Shown: piece after piece, positions 53,040 to 62,854 of the stretch | Numbering within the stretch: position 1 is the first letter of the stretch | Layout: the number at the start of each line of letters is the position of its first letter | NCBI RefSeq assembly: GCF_963676685.1 | Contig: NC_092349.1 | Location: 87,122,604-87,186,603 of the forward strand | From: Mytilus edulis | Lineage: Eukaryota > Mollusca > Bivalvia > Mytilida > Mytilidae | Direction of reading: 5' to 3' | Length of the DNA stretch: 64,000 nucleotides | Position numbers and translations under genes: made by a program | Notes under the pieces: model-generated | What the model was told of the DNA's origin: nothing | Database searches by the model: none | What the model saw: the letters and a program-made list of their open reading frames with translations, nothing else

Positions 53040-54430
53040 ATGTTCTTATAATCTTAGTCTGATACAATAACATACGCATGCGGCGCTAGCCGGCGTATTG
53101 ACACAGCCTACGGTGATATAAGGCATATTGACACAGCCTACGGCGCAAGAAGGCATATTTAATACAGTGTTACTTTAACTCTAACATGTCTAATCTAAAC
53201 CTTAACCTAAGTCTCCTACAATAACATAGCCTACGGTGCCGCTCGGCGACATATATACATAGCCTACGGCACAAAAAGGCATATAACCCTAACCTAAGTA
53301 TGACACAATAAATAGCCTATAACACTAGGTGTTATATTGTATAATTTTTAATTCTCAGTACATGTGTTTTTCATTTTTGTAATCTCAGTGCGTCTTTAGG
53401 AAATCTCAGTGTGTAATTTTTTATTCTCAGTGTGTAATTTTTAATTCTCAGTGTGTAATATTTAATTCTCATTGTGTTTTTTCAAGTTTTTAAATCTCAG
53501 TGTGCTTTGTTGTAATTCTCAGTATGTGAATTGTTCAAAAATAGTTTAAACATAGTTTTGACGAGAACGGCTTGCCATAAACATACGCATACGGCGCTGG
53601 CGGCGTATTGACACAGCCCACGGCGTTAGAATGCATATTTAAGACAGTCTTACTATTACTCTAACTTTAACCCTAACCTAAGTCTGATACAATAACATAG
53701 CCTACGGCGCTAGGCGGCATATTGGCACAATCTACGGCTCTAGAAGCCGTATGTATTACAGTTTTACTGTCACCCTTACTCTAACCCTAACCTTATTCTG
53801 ACACAATAACATAGACTTCGGTGCCAGACGATTTATTGACACAGCCTACGGTGCTAGAATTAAGGCACATCAACACAGTCTACGACGCTAGATGGTTTAT
53901 ATTTGATACATTCTTACTATAACCCCAGCTCTAACGCCAACCTGAGTATGACACAATAAAATAGTATACGGCGCTAGAAGGCATATTTATTACAGTCTTA
54001 CTATAACCCTAAATCTAACCCTAACCTAGGTCTAACACAATAGCATAGCCTAGGGTACCGCTCGGTGACATATAAACACAGTCGATGGCGGTAGAAGGCA
54101 TATTTAATACAGTCTTACTATAATCTTACTTTAACCATAACCTACGTCTGATACAATAACATAGCCTACGGCGCTAGGCGGCATATTGACACAGCCTACG
54201 GCGCTAAAAGTCGTATGTATTACAGTCTTACTGTCACCCAAACTCCAACCTGGGAACAGTATACACAGTAATATATATGTTCCTACTCCAACCCTAACCT
54301 GAGTCTGACACAACAACATAGACTTCGGTGCTAATCGATAAATTGACACAGCCTACGGCGATAGAAGGCACATAAACAAAGTCTACGACGGTAGATGGCT
54401 TATATTTAATACAGCTATAAAAAAAAATGT
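53040..54430 (+). repeat. Complex repeat with tacggcgctag and degenerate telomere-like ccctaa motifs
   Basis: Alternates phrases such as ataacatagcctacggcgct, aggcggcatattgacacagc and ttacagtcttactataac with ctctaaccctaacctaag(t)ctgacacaat. About twenty tacgg(c/t)g(c/g) motifs and at least six ccctaac motifs are present. Between 53340 and 53530 lies a separate run of about 20-bp units, ttctcagtgtgtaattttta. Confidence 0.85.
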
Positions 54431-54578
54431 ATATGGCTGCGCAATTAAGCCAGCATATATTTACATACTACAGCACAAGCAGGAACATTGAAGTCTCTTT
54501 CCTCTAATATTCATTTAATAATAATTTTTAAAAAAAATCATGTTTGTTTACTCACTTCAGTTTCTTCATTTTTATGAT

Positions 54579-55071
54579 ATATATATGTTGTGTACAAGTT
54601 GTAATGTTGTACAAATTATAATTTGTACAGATTTTTTGTACAAGTTATTAGTATTTTATGACCTGCTGAACAAAAATGGATGATGCAAGCACACAGTCTT
54701 TTGCTTCGCATATTTCTGTCATATTTTCACAACTTCATGATACAGTCTAATACTGAGCATTGATACAAAAACATTATAAAACCACACAAAGATTTTGTAT
54801 GGATATGAATATGGTATATGGAAAATAATAAAATTAGAATTTAAACCATTCATGTATCCTCATTTGCAGTTTGAAAACAAGGAGAATATCACTAAATGTT
54901 AGGTTGAAGTATATTTATTTGAATTTAAAACATTACATTGGTACATTTTATAAGATGCACCTGTATCACCTGTTGCAAGAAGGTAGGTGTCAAAAAACTT
55001 ATAACTTGTACAAAAACCCTGTACAAATTATAATTTGTACAAACTTGCATCTTGTACACAACATATATATA
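54579..55071. mobile_element. Nested inverted-repeat element (about 72-bp arms)
   Basis: 54579-54650 (tatatgttgtgtacaagttg ... ttgtacaagttattag) and 54998-55071 (cttataacttgtacaaaaac ... acttgtacacaacatatata) are imperfect inverted complements. Both arms contain the palindrome gtacaaattataatttgtac. The 347-bp interior has no recognised gene. It looks like a foldback MITE inserted in the larger unit. Confidence 0.75.
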
Positions 55072-55439
55072 CTACTGTCATAAACTGGCTACTACAATAC
55101 ACATTTTTGTCACATTCTTATTTTTATCTCCTAAAACTGTTGCTATAAAACTTCTTCAAAATTGAATTATTGTTAAAAATGGTTTATTAGTGTTAAAAGT
55201 CTTTGAAACAGCAAATTCCTATGCTTCAACTTTTGTATATTTTTCAATTGTGTGTACAATTTATGTTCACTATATTGATATCTCCGTACCCATTCTGACA
55301 TATATTATTTTCATAGAGTTTATCTTTATCAGTGCTGAAGTGGGAAATACAGTAATACAAATTATTTTGTTAAATCTTTATTAATAACATTTATTAAGTA
55401 GTTACCATTAACAAATTGAGTTAATTGATTCCATATATG

Positions 55440-56015
55440 GCGTTCAATCGAGTCTTCCGGCATGAAAACACATTGAGTTGATTGATTAGACATTTGACGT
55501 TCAATCGTTATCGATCGTATCGATCGTTACGACCGAGTCTTCATCAAATTACATTGAGTTGATTGATTCGACATATGACGTTCAATCGTAATCGATCGTA
55601 TCGATCGTTACGATCGAGTCTTCATCAAAACACATTGAGTTGATTGATTCGACATTTGACGTTCAATCGTTATCGATCGTTACGATCGAGTCTTCATCAA
55701 AACACATTGAGTTGATTGATTCGACATTTGACGTTCAATCGTTATCGATCGTATCGATCGTTACGATCGACTCTTCATCAAAATACATTGAGTTGATTGA
55801 TTCGACATATGACGTTCAATCGTTATCGATCGTTATGATCGAGTCTTTGTCATAACACGTATGTATTGATTTAAGTTGATTGAATCGACAAACAATGTTC
55901 AATCGTTATCGATCGTTACGATCGAGTATCCATCATTAATAAATTGAGTTGATTGAATCTACAACCAATGTTCAATCGTTATCGATCGTATCTATCATTA
56001 AAGATTTGTTAAATA
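55440..56015 (-). repeat. Satellite of 72-81 bp (about 6-7 units)
   Basis: cattgagttgattgatt recurs at 55471, 55552, 55633, 55705 and 55786 (spacing 81, 81, 72, 81), followed by diverged units to about 56010. Each has acgttcaatcgttatcgatc, cgtatcgatcg, and ttacgatcgagtcttcatc. One unit lacks a 9-bp atcgatcgt-type step. It is related in motif to the 97-bp satellite, in the opposite sense. Confidence 0.93.
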
Positions 56016-56139
56016 AATCGATCGTTAATGTGTCTATTCAATTCATTCTTTTTAATTGAATTGAACTAAAACCTGAAGGAAAAATCAACTCTTGTCGAAT
56101 CAATCGATTGTCGAATACTGTACCTTAATGAAAAATGAA

Positions 56140-56990
56140 AGAAGACTAACAGACAAACAATAGAACACATGACACAACATAGCAAACTAAAGAATAAGCA
56201 ACACGAACCCTACCAAAACCTAGGGCTGGTCTCAGGTGCTCCAGAAGGGTAAGCAGATCCTGCTCCACATGTGGCACCCGTCGTGTTGCTTATGTTATAA
56301 CAAATCCGGTAGATATTCTAATTCGATAGGTCACATTCATGAAAGGGAAGGGGATTGTAGTTACGACGTAAGGAACATATCCGATACCATTTGTAAAACG
56401 GTTATTCTATAACGGTCAACCAACTCGTGATGGCGTCCGTAAAATTTATGAATGGATGATTTCAACTTCACCATTTGGAACTCTTGGTTTAATAGCTTCC
56501 TTGTGAGCAGAAACCCTCTATCAAGAAAATCATGATTGGAAATGCAAGCATGGGAATATCGTTAACTGTATTAGAAGAGGAGTGAACGATACCAAAAGGC
56601 ACGGTCAAACTCAAAAGTCGAAAAAACTGAGACTATGCGAAAGCTAAAAAAAGAAAAAAAGGAACAAACACACAAACAATAGTACACCAAAAACAACATG
56701 AAAAATAAAGACAGAGCAACACGAACCCCATCCAAAACTGGGGTGATCTCAGGTGCTCCAGAAGAGTAAGCAGTTCCAGCTCCACATTTGGCACCCGTCG
56801 TGTTGCTCATTTTAGTACTAACCCGGTAAATAGTCTAGTTTAGTAGGTCACATTCGTGAAAAGGGAACGGGATTATGATTAGGACATACGGAACATATTC
56901 GCTATCATCTGTGAAACAGTATTTCATAACGGTCAACCATGTCGTGATTGTGTCCATAAAATTTACGATGGGATGATTTCAACTTCACCA
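56140..56990 (+). repeat. Two copies of dispersed repeat family C
   Basis: Copy one at about 56140-56470 and copy two at about 56570-56990: gcaacacgaaccc, tctcaggtgctccagaag, gtaagcag(a/t)tcc, ggcacccgtcgtgttgct, cggtcaacca. The second starts gaggagtgaacgatacca. Confidence 0.75.
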
Positions 56991-57429
56991 TTTGGACTCG
57001 TATTAATGTATCATTTATTTCAGATTCGATTGGATATATGAGTTCAACATTGTCACCTGACTATGAATTCAAAAGATGAACGTTGAATGACATTGCTATA
57101 AAATTTGATTCTTCCTAAGAAGATCCTGCATGAAGTCAGCCTCATGTGAATAAGCACAAGTTCATTGAAGTCGTCGAGGAGAGGAGCACAGTTAGTTCTT
57201 AAAACCGATCATCTGTTTTATTGTATACATTATAGATTCTTTGTTATTCAGAATACATTTTTATTTTGTCGTTTGTTTGAAGTTTATTGAAATTTTACAT
57301 TAATTTTTGAGTAAATTCTATGACAAACATAAAAGGGGTCGTATAGAGAATAACAGCGCTGATGTGTTCTTTGTACATATATAATGAGTGATGCCATTAA
57401 AGTATTGAAAAGTTGAATAACAAATATTA

Positions 57430-57625
57430 AGAACTCTGAGAAAAATTAAAAAAGGAATATCCCTTATCAAATTGCGGAAACAAAAGCTCAAACACATCAA
57501 ACGAATAGACAACACCTACCATATTCCTGACTTGGTACAGGCAATTTTTTATGTAGAAAATGGTGGATTAAACCTGGTTTTATAGCAAGTTTAACCTCTC
57601 AGTTGTATAACAGTCGCATAAAATA
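57430..57625 (+). repeat. Dispersed repeat family B
   Basis: tatcccttatcaaattgcgg, catcaaacgaatagacaaca, attcctgacttggtacaggc, aaatggtggattaaacctgg, tcagttgtataacagtcgca. Confidence 0.75.
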
Positions 57626-57629
57626 CTAT

Positions 57630-59205
57630 AAATCGATAATCCTAAATGTATATATGCATATAATGTTGAAGGTTGGTAACTTTTTTATAATTAAGTGCAC
57701 ACTAAGACAGCAACACCCTGTTATGTTCAGGCTAAATTGTTTGCTTTAAATTTTGTAACCTTTTGTGGCTTTTAAAACTTTGAGGTGCAAGGGTACCTGA
57801 TTGAAACTATTCCAAAATACGAGCTGTGCAAACGGACATCTTCTGTGTTGGGTAATCAACCAACTATTATATATCATGTCTTGCTGATAATATTTGCAAC
57901 TCGAAGTATCTCTATAGCTACAAAATGTATTATAAATTTCAAGATCATAGGCGAAAATGTAACACTAAATGGTTAAATTGTCATTTCAGGACCTTATCTT
58001 TTACATAAAGAATTTTTGATGATATAGTAGGTAGATCGCAACCAATCTTCACGTTATAAACATGTCTACCTCTGTCAGATTTTCTCTCTTTGACCAGAAA
58101 AGCACTTCGGATGGATGAAATTTATAACGTGTTGATTTTATTTTCTATAGCAGTTTTAATAGTCAAAACTGTAATTCTTTCCTATAGGTTCTATTTTGAT
58201 TCATTTATGCTATATTGGTTATAATTCATAGTCATAGGACACATTTTAAACAAATATTTATTTTTTATTTTTTTTATTTGTTTTAATACACACATTGCAA
58301 TATGTGTAATCGCAGTAAGGCTGATACTGATTTATATAGTATATTTATCACATATATAATGGAATATTGGTCACGGAACCACATACGTTGATCAGAGTTT
58401 ACATGACACCTCTGGGTTAAGTCCATTTAAACTATGCAGTCCATAGCCAAGTTTAGTCAACGCATTATGTTAAACAATAACTAAATGTCTCTACCACGTG
58501 TAGAACAATTGAGAAGGATACTAAAGGGATTTTCAAACTCATAAGTCGAATATAAACTGACAACGACATTGCTAAAAAAAGAAAACAAAAAGTCAAACCG
58601 ACTAATATACAAACCTCGAGCATGTCTGTCGTTAACTATTATCAGATATTCCATCACGGACAATCAACTCGTGATGGTCTTCGTCAGATTGATAAAGGGT
58701 TGGATTAAACTATACTACTCGGATCTATTGCTCTGTAAGCAGCAAACCTATCAGGAAAATAATGTTAAAATACCCTGAAATACTATATTAACTAGGGAAC
58801 ATATACTAGTACTATGTATGCAGGTGCTGTTAGAATGCTGCTTCATAGAACTTGAAGTTCACAATTATGAAGCTGAAATCATCTCTTTTGTTAGAATTGT
58901 TTGCTTTCGACCAACGCTCAATGAAAATCTCTTTATTTTGTCAGGTAATAGTTAAGATTGCTAATGCGTCATTTCGAGCGTTGCTTTTGCGTGGTCGAAT
59001 TACATTACCGATACCTATCAACGACGATGATTTGATTATTTTATTTATATAATCCTTTCGAATTATTTTCGCGAAAGACTTATATTACGCACTAAGACTT
59101 AAGAGCAGCCACGACTAACTCTGAGTAAGATAAGTACTTCTTTCCCTAAAAACTGTGCACTCTTTTCCAGCTCTTACTGGAACAATCATTTACGGCTAGT
59201 CGATA
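57630..59205. other. No gene recognised; partial family C copy
   Basis: A diverged family C piece lies at 58485-58700 (aaagggattttcaaactcat, aactgacaacgacattgct). The remainder is AT-rich without exon evidence. Confidence 0.5.
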
Positions 59206-59211
59206 TGTTAG

Positions 59212-60409
59212 ACTCAGATCGGCGACCGGCGGTTAATCGACGTCCGTTTTTCAAATCGAGGTCCGTTTCTCAAATCGACGTCTAAATCTGACGATACATT
59301 CTCAAATCTACGTCTAATATTTTGATACCTTTATCGCTGTCCAATGTGACGGAATGTATAATTGACAAAACTACGCATGATTGATTGTAGTCCTCCCTTA
59401 TCGATGTCCAATGTCTATAAAAAATAAATTCCTGGACTTATTTGTTAACACTTATACATGTTCATGTTTTGTACGGTTCAAACATTTATACCTACTTTCC
59501 AAATAGATTGTTTCAACCCGAAATAAGTATCATGCATATTAAAGTTTTAATTTATCTTGATAAAAAGTTAATCGAATCGATCTACATAGTAGTGTGTCAT
59601 TCCTATTCATGTTAATAAATGACATGCATGTAAGTGTATGTCAAGAGAAAGCAACCTGACGACAATAAAACCAAACGACATCTATAGGACAATGTGAAAT
59701 CTTCAACAATAGACAAAATAAAGAAGTACAGCCAATGCTTTTTTTGTATTATAATTCGGACTCTGTAAGATACTTTATAACAAATTTCTGATTTTTAAAC
59801 CTGGAGTGAAACATATACGCAAGAAATTGGCATTTTTTATGTTGTGCTGTTACACAACTGTTCTAGGTTGTATGCCCATACACACATTAAACCAAGATAT
59901 ATTCTTTATAGGCCTGTAGTACAGTTGTTTTCGATGGATTTTGTCTGTCATTTTTGTTTTTCGGATTTTTTTTTTTATAAATAAGACCGTCAATTTTCTT
60001 ATTTGAAATGTTTGCATCATTCGTGTCATAACTCATCTCCTTATTTTTATGTAATCTCTGAAATAAAAAAAATTATATCACAACTTGTTTACATATTTAG
60101 TCTAGTATATTGTAAGCCTTTAAAAAAAAACTTTATTTTTAAATAGATTCTATTTGTCACCGATAATATGTTTAAAGGTCTAAAAGTTTCAGCTGCTGTC
60201 GGTTCTGGTCAATTGTGTATTCTGTGACCAAAACGGACGTTGATTAGAGAATCTAAAAATTGGCCGTCGATTAGAGAAGCCAAAAAATGGACGTCGATTT
60301 GATAAACATCAAATTGGCCGTCGATTTGGAAGGATATTTTATTGTGACGTCAGATTTGGACGTCGATTTGAGAACGGACGTCGATTAGACACCGGACGTC
60401 GATCTGAGT
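59212..60409. mobile_element. 1.2-kb element with inverted ends and GACGTCGATT motifs
   Basis: 59212-59295 (actcagatcggcgaccggcg ... taaatctgacg) and 60325-60409 (cgtcagatttggacgtcgat ... gtcgatctgagt) are inverted complements over about 85 bp. Both arms, and the region 60215-60320, are built from repeats of about 20-35 bp around gacgtcgatt(t/a)ga. The interior is AT-rich and non-coding. It is probably a non-autonomous DNA transposon; I could not define a target duplication. Confidence 0.7.
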
Positions 60410-60469
60410 ATTACAGATATAATGCAATTTTATCAAAAAGTTAACTGATGTACTAACTTTTTTCAATAA

Positions 60470-61375
60470 ACTCATCAAAAATATCAGGACTAAATTTTAT
60501 ACAGACGACAGACGCGTGTTTCGTCTACAAAAAACTCATCAGTGACGCAAGAATAAATTAAGTTAATTTATAAATACAACAATATCAACATGATCAATGA
60601 TAATTCATGTCAGCACAAAAAGTGCTGACTACTGGGCTTGTGATACCCTCGGGGAAATAAATCTCCACCAGCAGTGGCATCGACCCAGTGGTTGTAAATA
60701 AACTCAGCAAAGATACCAGGACTAAATTTTATACTTACGTCAGACGCGCATCTCGTCTACAAAAAACTCATGAGTGACGCTCGAATCAAAAAAAGTTAAA
60801 AATGCCAAATAAAGTACGAAGTTGAAGAGCATTGAGATCCAAATTTCTTAAAAGTGTTGCCAAATACAGCTAAGGTAATCTATGTCTGAGATAGAAAAGC
60901 CTGAGTATTTCAAAAAATTCAAAATTTTATAAACAGTTAATTTATAAATACAACAATATCAATGATAATTCATGTCAGCACAAAAAGTGCTGACTACTGG
61001 GCTTGTGATACCCTCGGGGAAATAAATCTCCACCAGCAGTGGCATCGACCCAGTGGTTGTAAATAAACTCGACAAAAATACCAGGACAAAATTTTATACA
61101 TACGCCAGACGCGCGTTTCGTCTACAAAAGAATCATTAGTTACGCTCCAATAAAAAAAAATTAAAAATGCCAAATAAAGTACGAAGTTGAAGAGCATTGA
61201 GATCCAAAATTCTTAAAAGTGTTGCCAAATACAGCTAAGTTAATCTATGCCTGAGGTAGATATGCCTGAGTATTTAAAAAAAAATCAAAAATTGGAAACA
61301 GTTAATTTATAAATCCAACAATATCAATGATAATTCATGTCAGCACAAAAAGTGCTGACTACTCGGCTTGTGATA
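60470..61375 (-). repeat. 357-bp repeat family, about 2.5 reverse copies in tandem
   Basis: ccaccagcagtggcatcgac recurs at about 60666 and 61030, and cagcacaaaaagtgctgac at about 60610, 60975 and 61340, so the period is about 364 bp. cgccagacgcgcgtttcgtc at 61102 is the best-conserved copy of the family core. Confidence 0.88.
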
Positions 61376-61894
61376 TACGCACCTTCCGTTACAAAAACAT
61401 GTTATACAAATCCAAACAAACAAGAACTTTCAACGTTTCCATTTTCAATGATAAGTTCACAAAACGCCATCTTTAAATTAACTTTAAATGCACTGGTAAT
61501 CAAGTTTCTTGCGAACTGTAAGTATTCTAAAAAAAAGAGTCATTCTTAAACAATTATGGAGCAATAGATGGCAATACAAATCCAATACCGAACATACCCT
61601 ACTTTCCACTTCCAACGTTATCCAGTTTATGTGCGTAATTTTAACAATCTTTTACATACTTTAGTCAAATATCATACATCAAACAACAATAACAAAAAAC
61701 CAACACAGAGCAAATGAGTATCAGGGCAAAAAGACCGAGGATGAACTGGAACTAGGCCGAAAGACAAATTCCTCTCCTACCATTTAGAACATCAAATGGT
61801 CTTTACCTCAATCATAGACATACTAGTCCTTATACCAATATGCTTTTTTTTCTAAAAAGTGATGTCATTGATAGTTCAACATATATAAAAAAAA
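61376..61894. other. No gene recognised
   Basis: AT-rich; the 70-codon plus-strand frame at 61337-61549 begins in the 357-family repeat and has no domain or splice context. Confidence 0.5.
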
Positions 61895-62040
61895 AATATG
61901 TGGTATGATTGCCAATGAGACTACTCTCTACAAGAGACCAAAATGACAAAGAAATTAACAACTATAGGTCACCGTACGGTCTTTAACAATGAGCAAATCC
62001 CATACCGCATGACAAAAGCCCTAAAATGACACATACATTT
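61895..62040 (-). mobile_element. Retroelement tail fragment (Penelope-like family)
   Basis: tatgtggtatgattgccaat, gagactactctctacaagag, accaaaatgacaaagaaatt, and gtctttaacaatgagcaaat: the end of the tail, in the same orientation as the copy at 29340. Confidence 0.75.
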
Positions 62041-62403
62041 GCTTAATATTAATTTATAAAAGAACCTCCCCTTTAAAAAAAAACAACAACAAAAAAAAAC
62101 ATGCAATCCAAATATGTTCAACCTTCAACAGAAACTTGAAAGAAACACCTTTTCATATATACAAACATAAAATATGTATCAAATATCTAACACTTCTACC
62201 AATACATTTAACGTGTCCGTTTTATTCCGAGAAATAATTATATGTTTTTATTATTATTGGTATGATTTCTCATACATTATTCAAAATAAAGGAAATGATT
62301 ATTAATTTCCTCATTAAAATGTATACAAATATATTATGTTGTACGTGAACATCTAGTTTCTTACATATAACATCCTTTTTACACGTGTAATTTAGTTGTC
62401 GAA

Positions 62404-62420
62404 AGTAAATATAAAGCTGA
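62404..62420 (+). promoter_or_regulatory. Presumed TATA box of Kunitz locus 6
   Basis: AAATATAAAGCTGA at 62408-62421 lies about 45 nt before the ATG, matching the TATAAAGC element upstream of loci 3 and 5. Confidence 0.5.
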
Positions 62421-62454
62421 TTTCGAGTACCACAGGCATTATACTTTTGTAATT

Positions 62455-62530
62455 ATGAAAAGTCCTATCGGAATACTGTGTTTCTTCTTCATAATAGTAA
62501 GTCTCGTTCCGAATATTGTAGACGGAAATG
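62455..62530 (+). CDS. Kunitz locus 6: signal-peptide exon (rest of gene beyond the window)
   Basis: The ATG at 62455-62457 begins MKSPIGILCFFFIIVSLVPN, then IVDGN, with one base (G) before a gtatgtatg donor at 62531. Length (25 codons plus one base), phase and sequence match the locus 3 exon (MESLIKIMCVCFIIVGLVPN, GLNGN) and the intact reading of the locus 5 repeat units (VPNDVDGN). It is the only member on the plus strand. No Kunitz exon is visible from 62531 to 64000, so it should lie to the right of the window, or this is an orphan exon. The longer open frame past 62530 is read-through into the intron. Confidence 0.75.
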
Positions 62531-62854
62531 GTATGTATGCTTCTTTAGTATTGTCCATTTTTTTGGTAAAGTTAAACTTGAACTTAATAGTATCTTTAAA
62601 AACACTAGATGATTCATCTACAATTACATCTACATTGTACGCTGAACTGTCAAACTTGGCCAATACTCAACACTTCCGATGGGCGCAATAAAAAAGAGTA
62701 ATTTTGAACAAAAACCAACCAAATTCAAGCACGTAAAAAACATGACAGAAAAAAAACCAATCAAAAATAATAAAACAACAAAGAAACAAAAAACAATGGG
62801 GGTCCCATTTGCCTTTCGTTCATCTGGCCTGAACAAATCCGGCTTCCGTTGCAG

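Larger units (their letters stand above)
51518..56120. mobile_element. 4.6-kb satellite-filled unit with perfect 33-bp inverted ends
   Basis: 51513-51545 and 56093-56125 are perfect inverted complements over 33 bases. If TA is the target duplication (51516-51517 and 56121-56122), the ends start CAGTATTCGACAATCGATTG, like Tc1/mariner ends that begin CAGT next to TA. Inside are a 97-bp satellite (51.7-53.0 kb), a family of tacggcgctag repeats mixed with ccctaa motifs (53.07-54.4 kb), a nested inverted-repeat element (54.58-55.07 kb) and an 81-bp satellite (55.45-56.0 kb). No transposase is seen. Confidence 0.7.

Noticed and set aside
55640..55855. 71-codon repetitive frame
   Set aside because: By-product of the 72-81-bp satellite.
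58852..59052. 66-codon plus-strand frame with a hydrophobic start
   Set aside because: Its first part (ttcacaattatgaagctgaa, atcatctcttttgtt) is a repeat also seen at 13330 and 51420; no splice or domain support.
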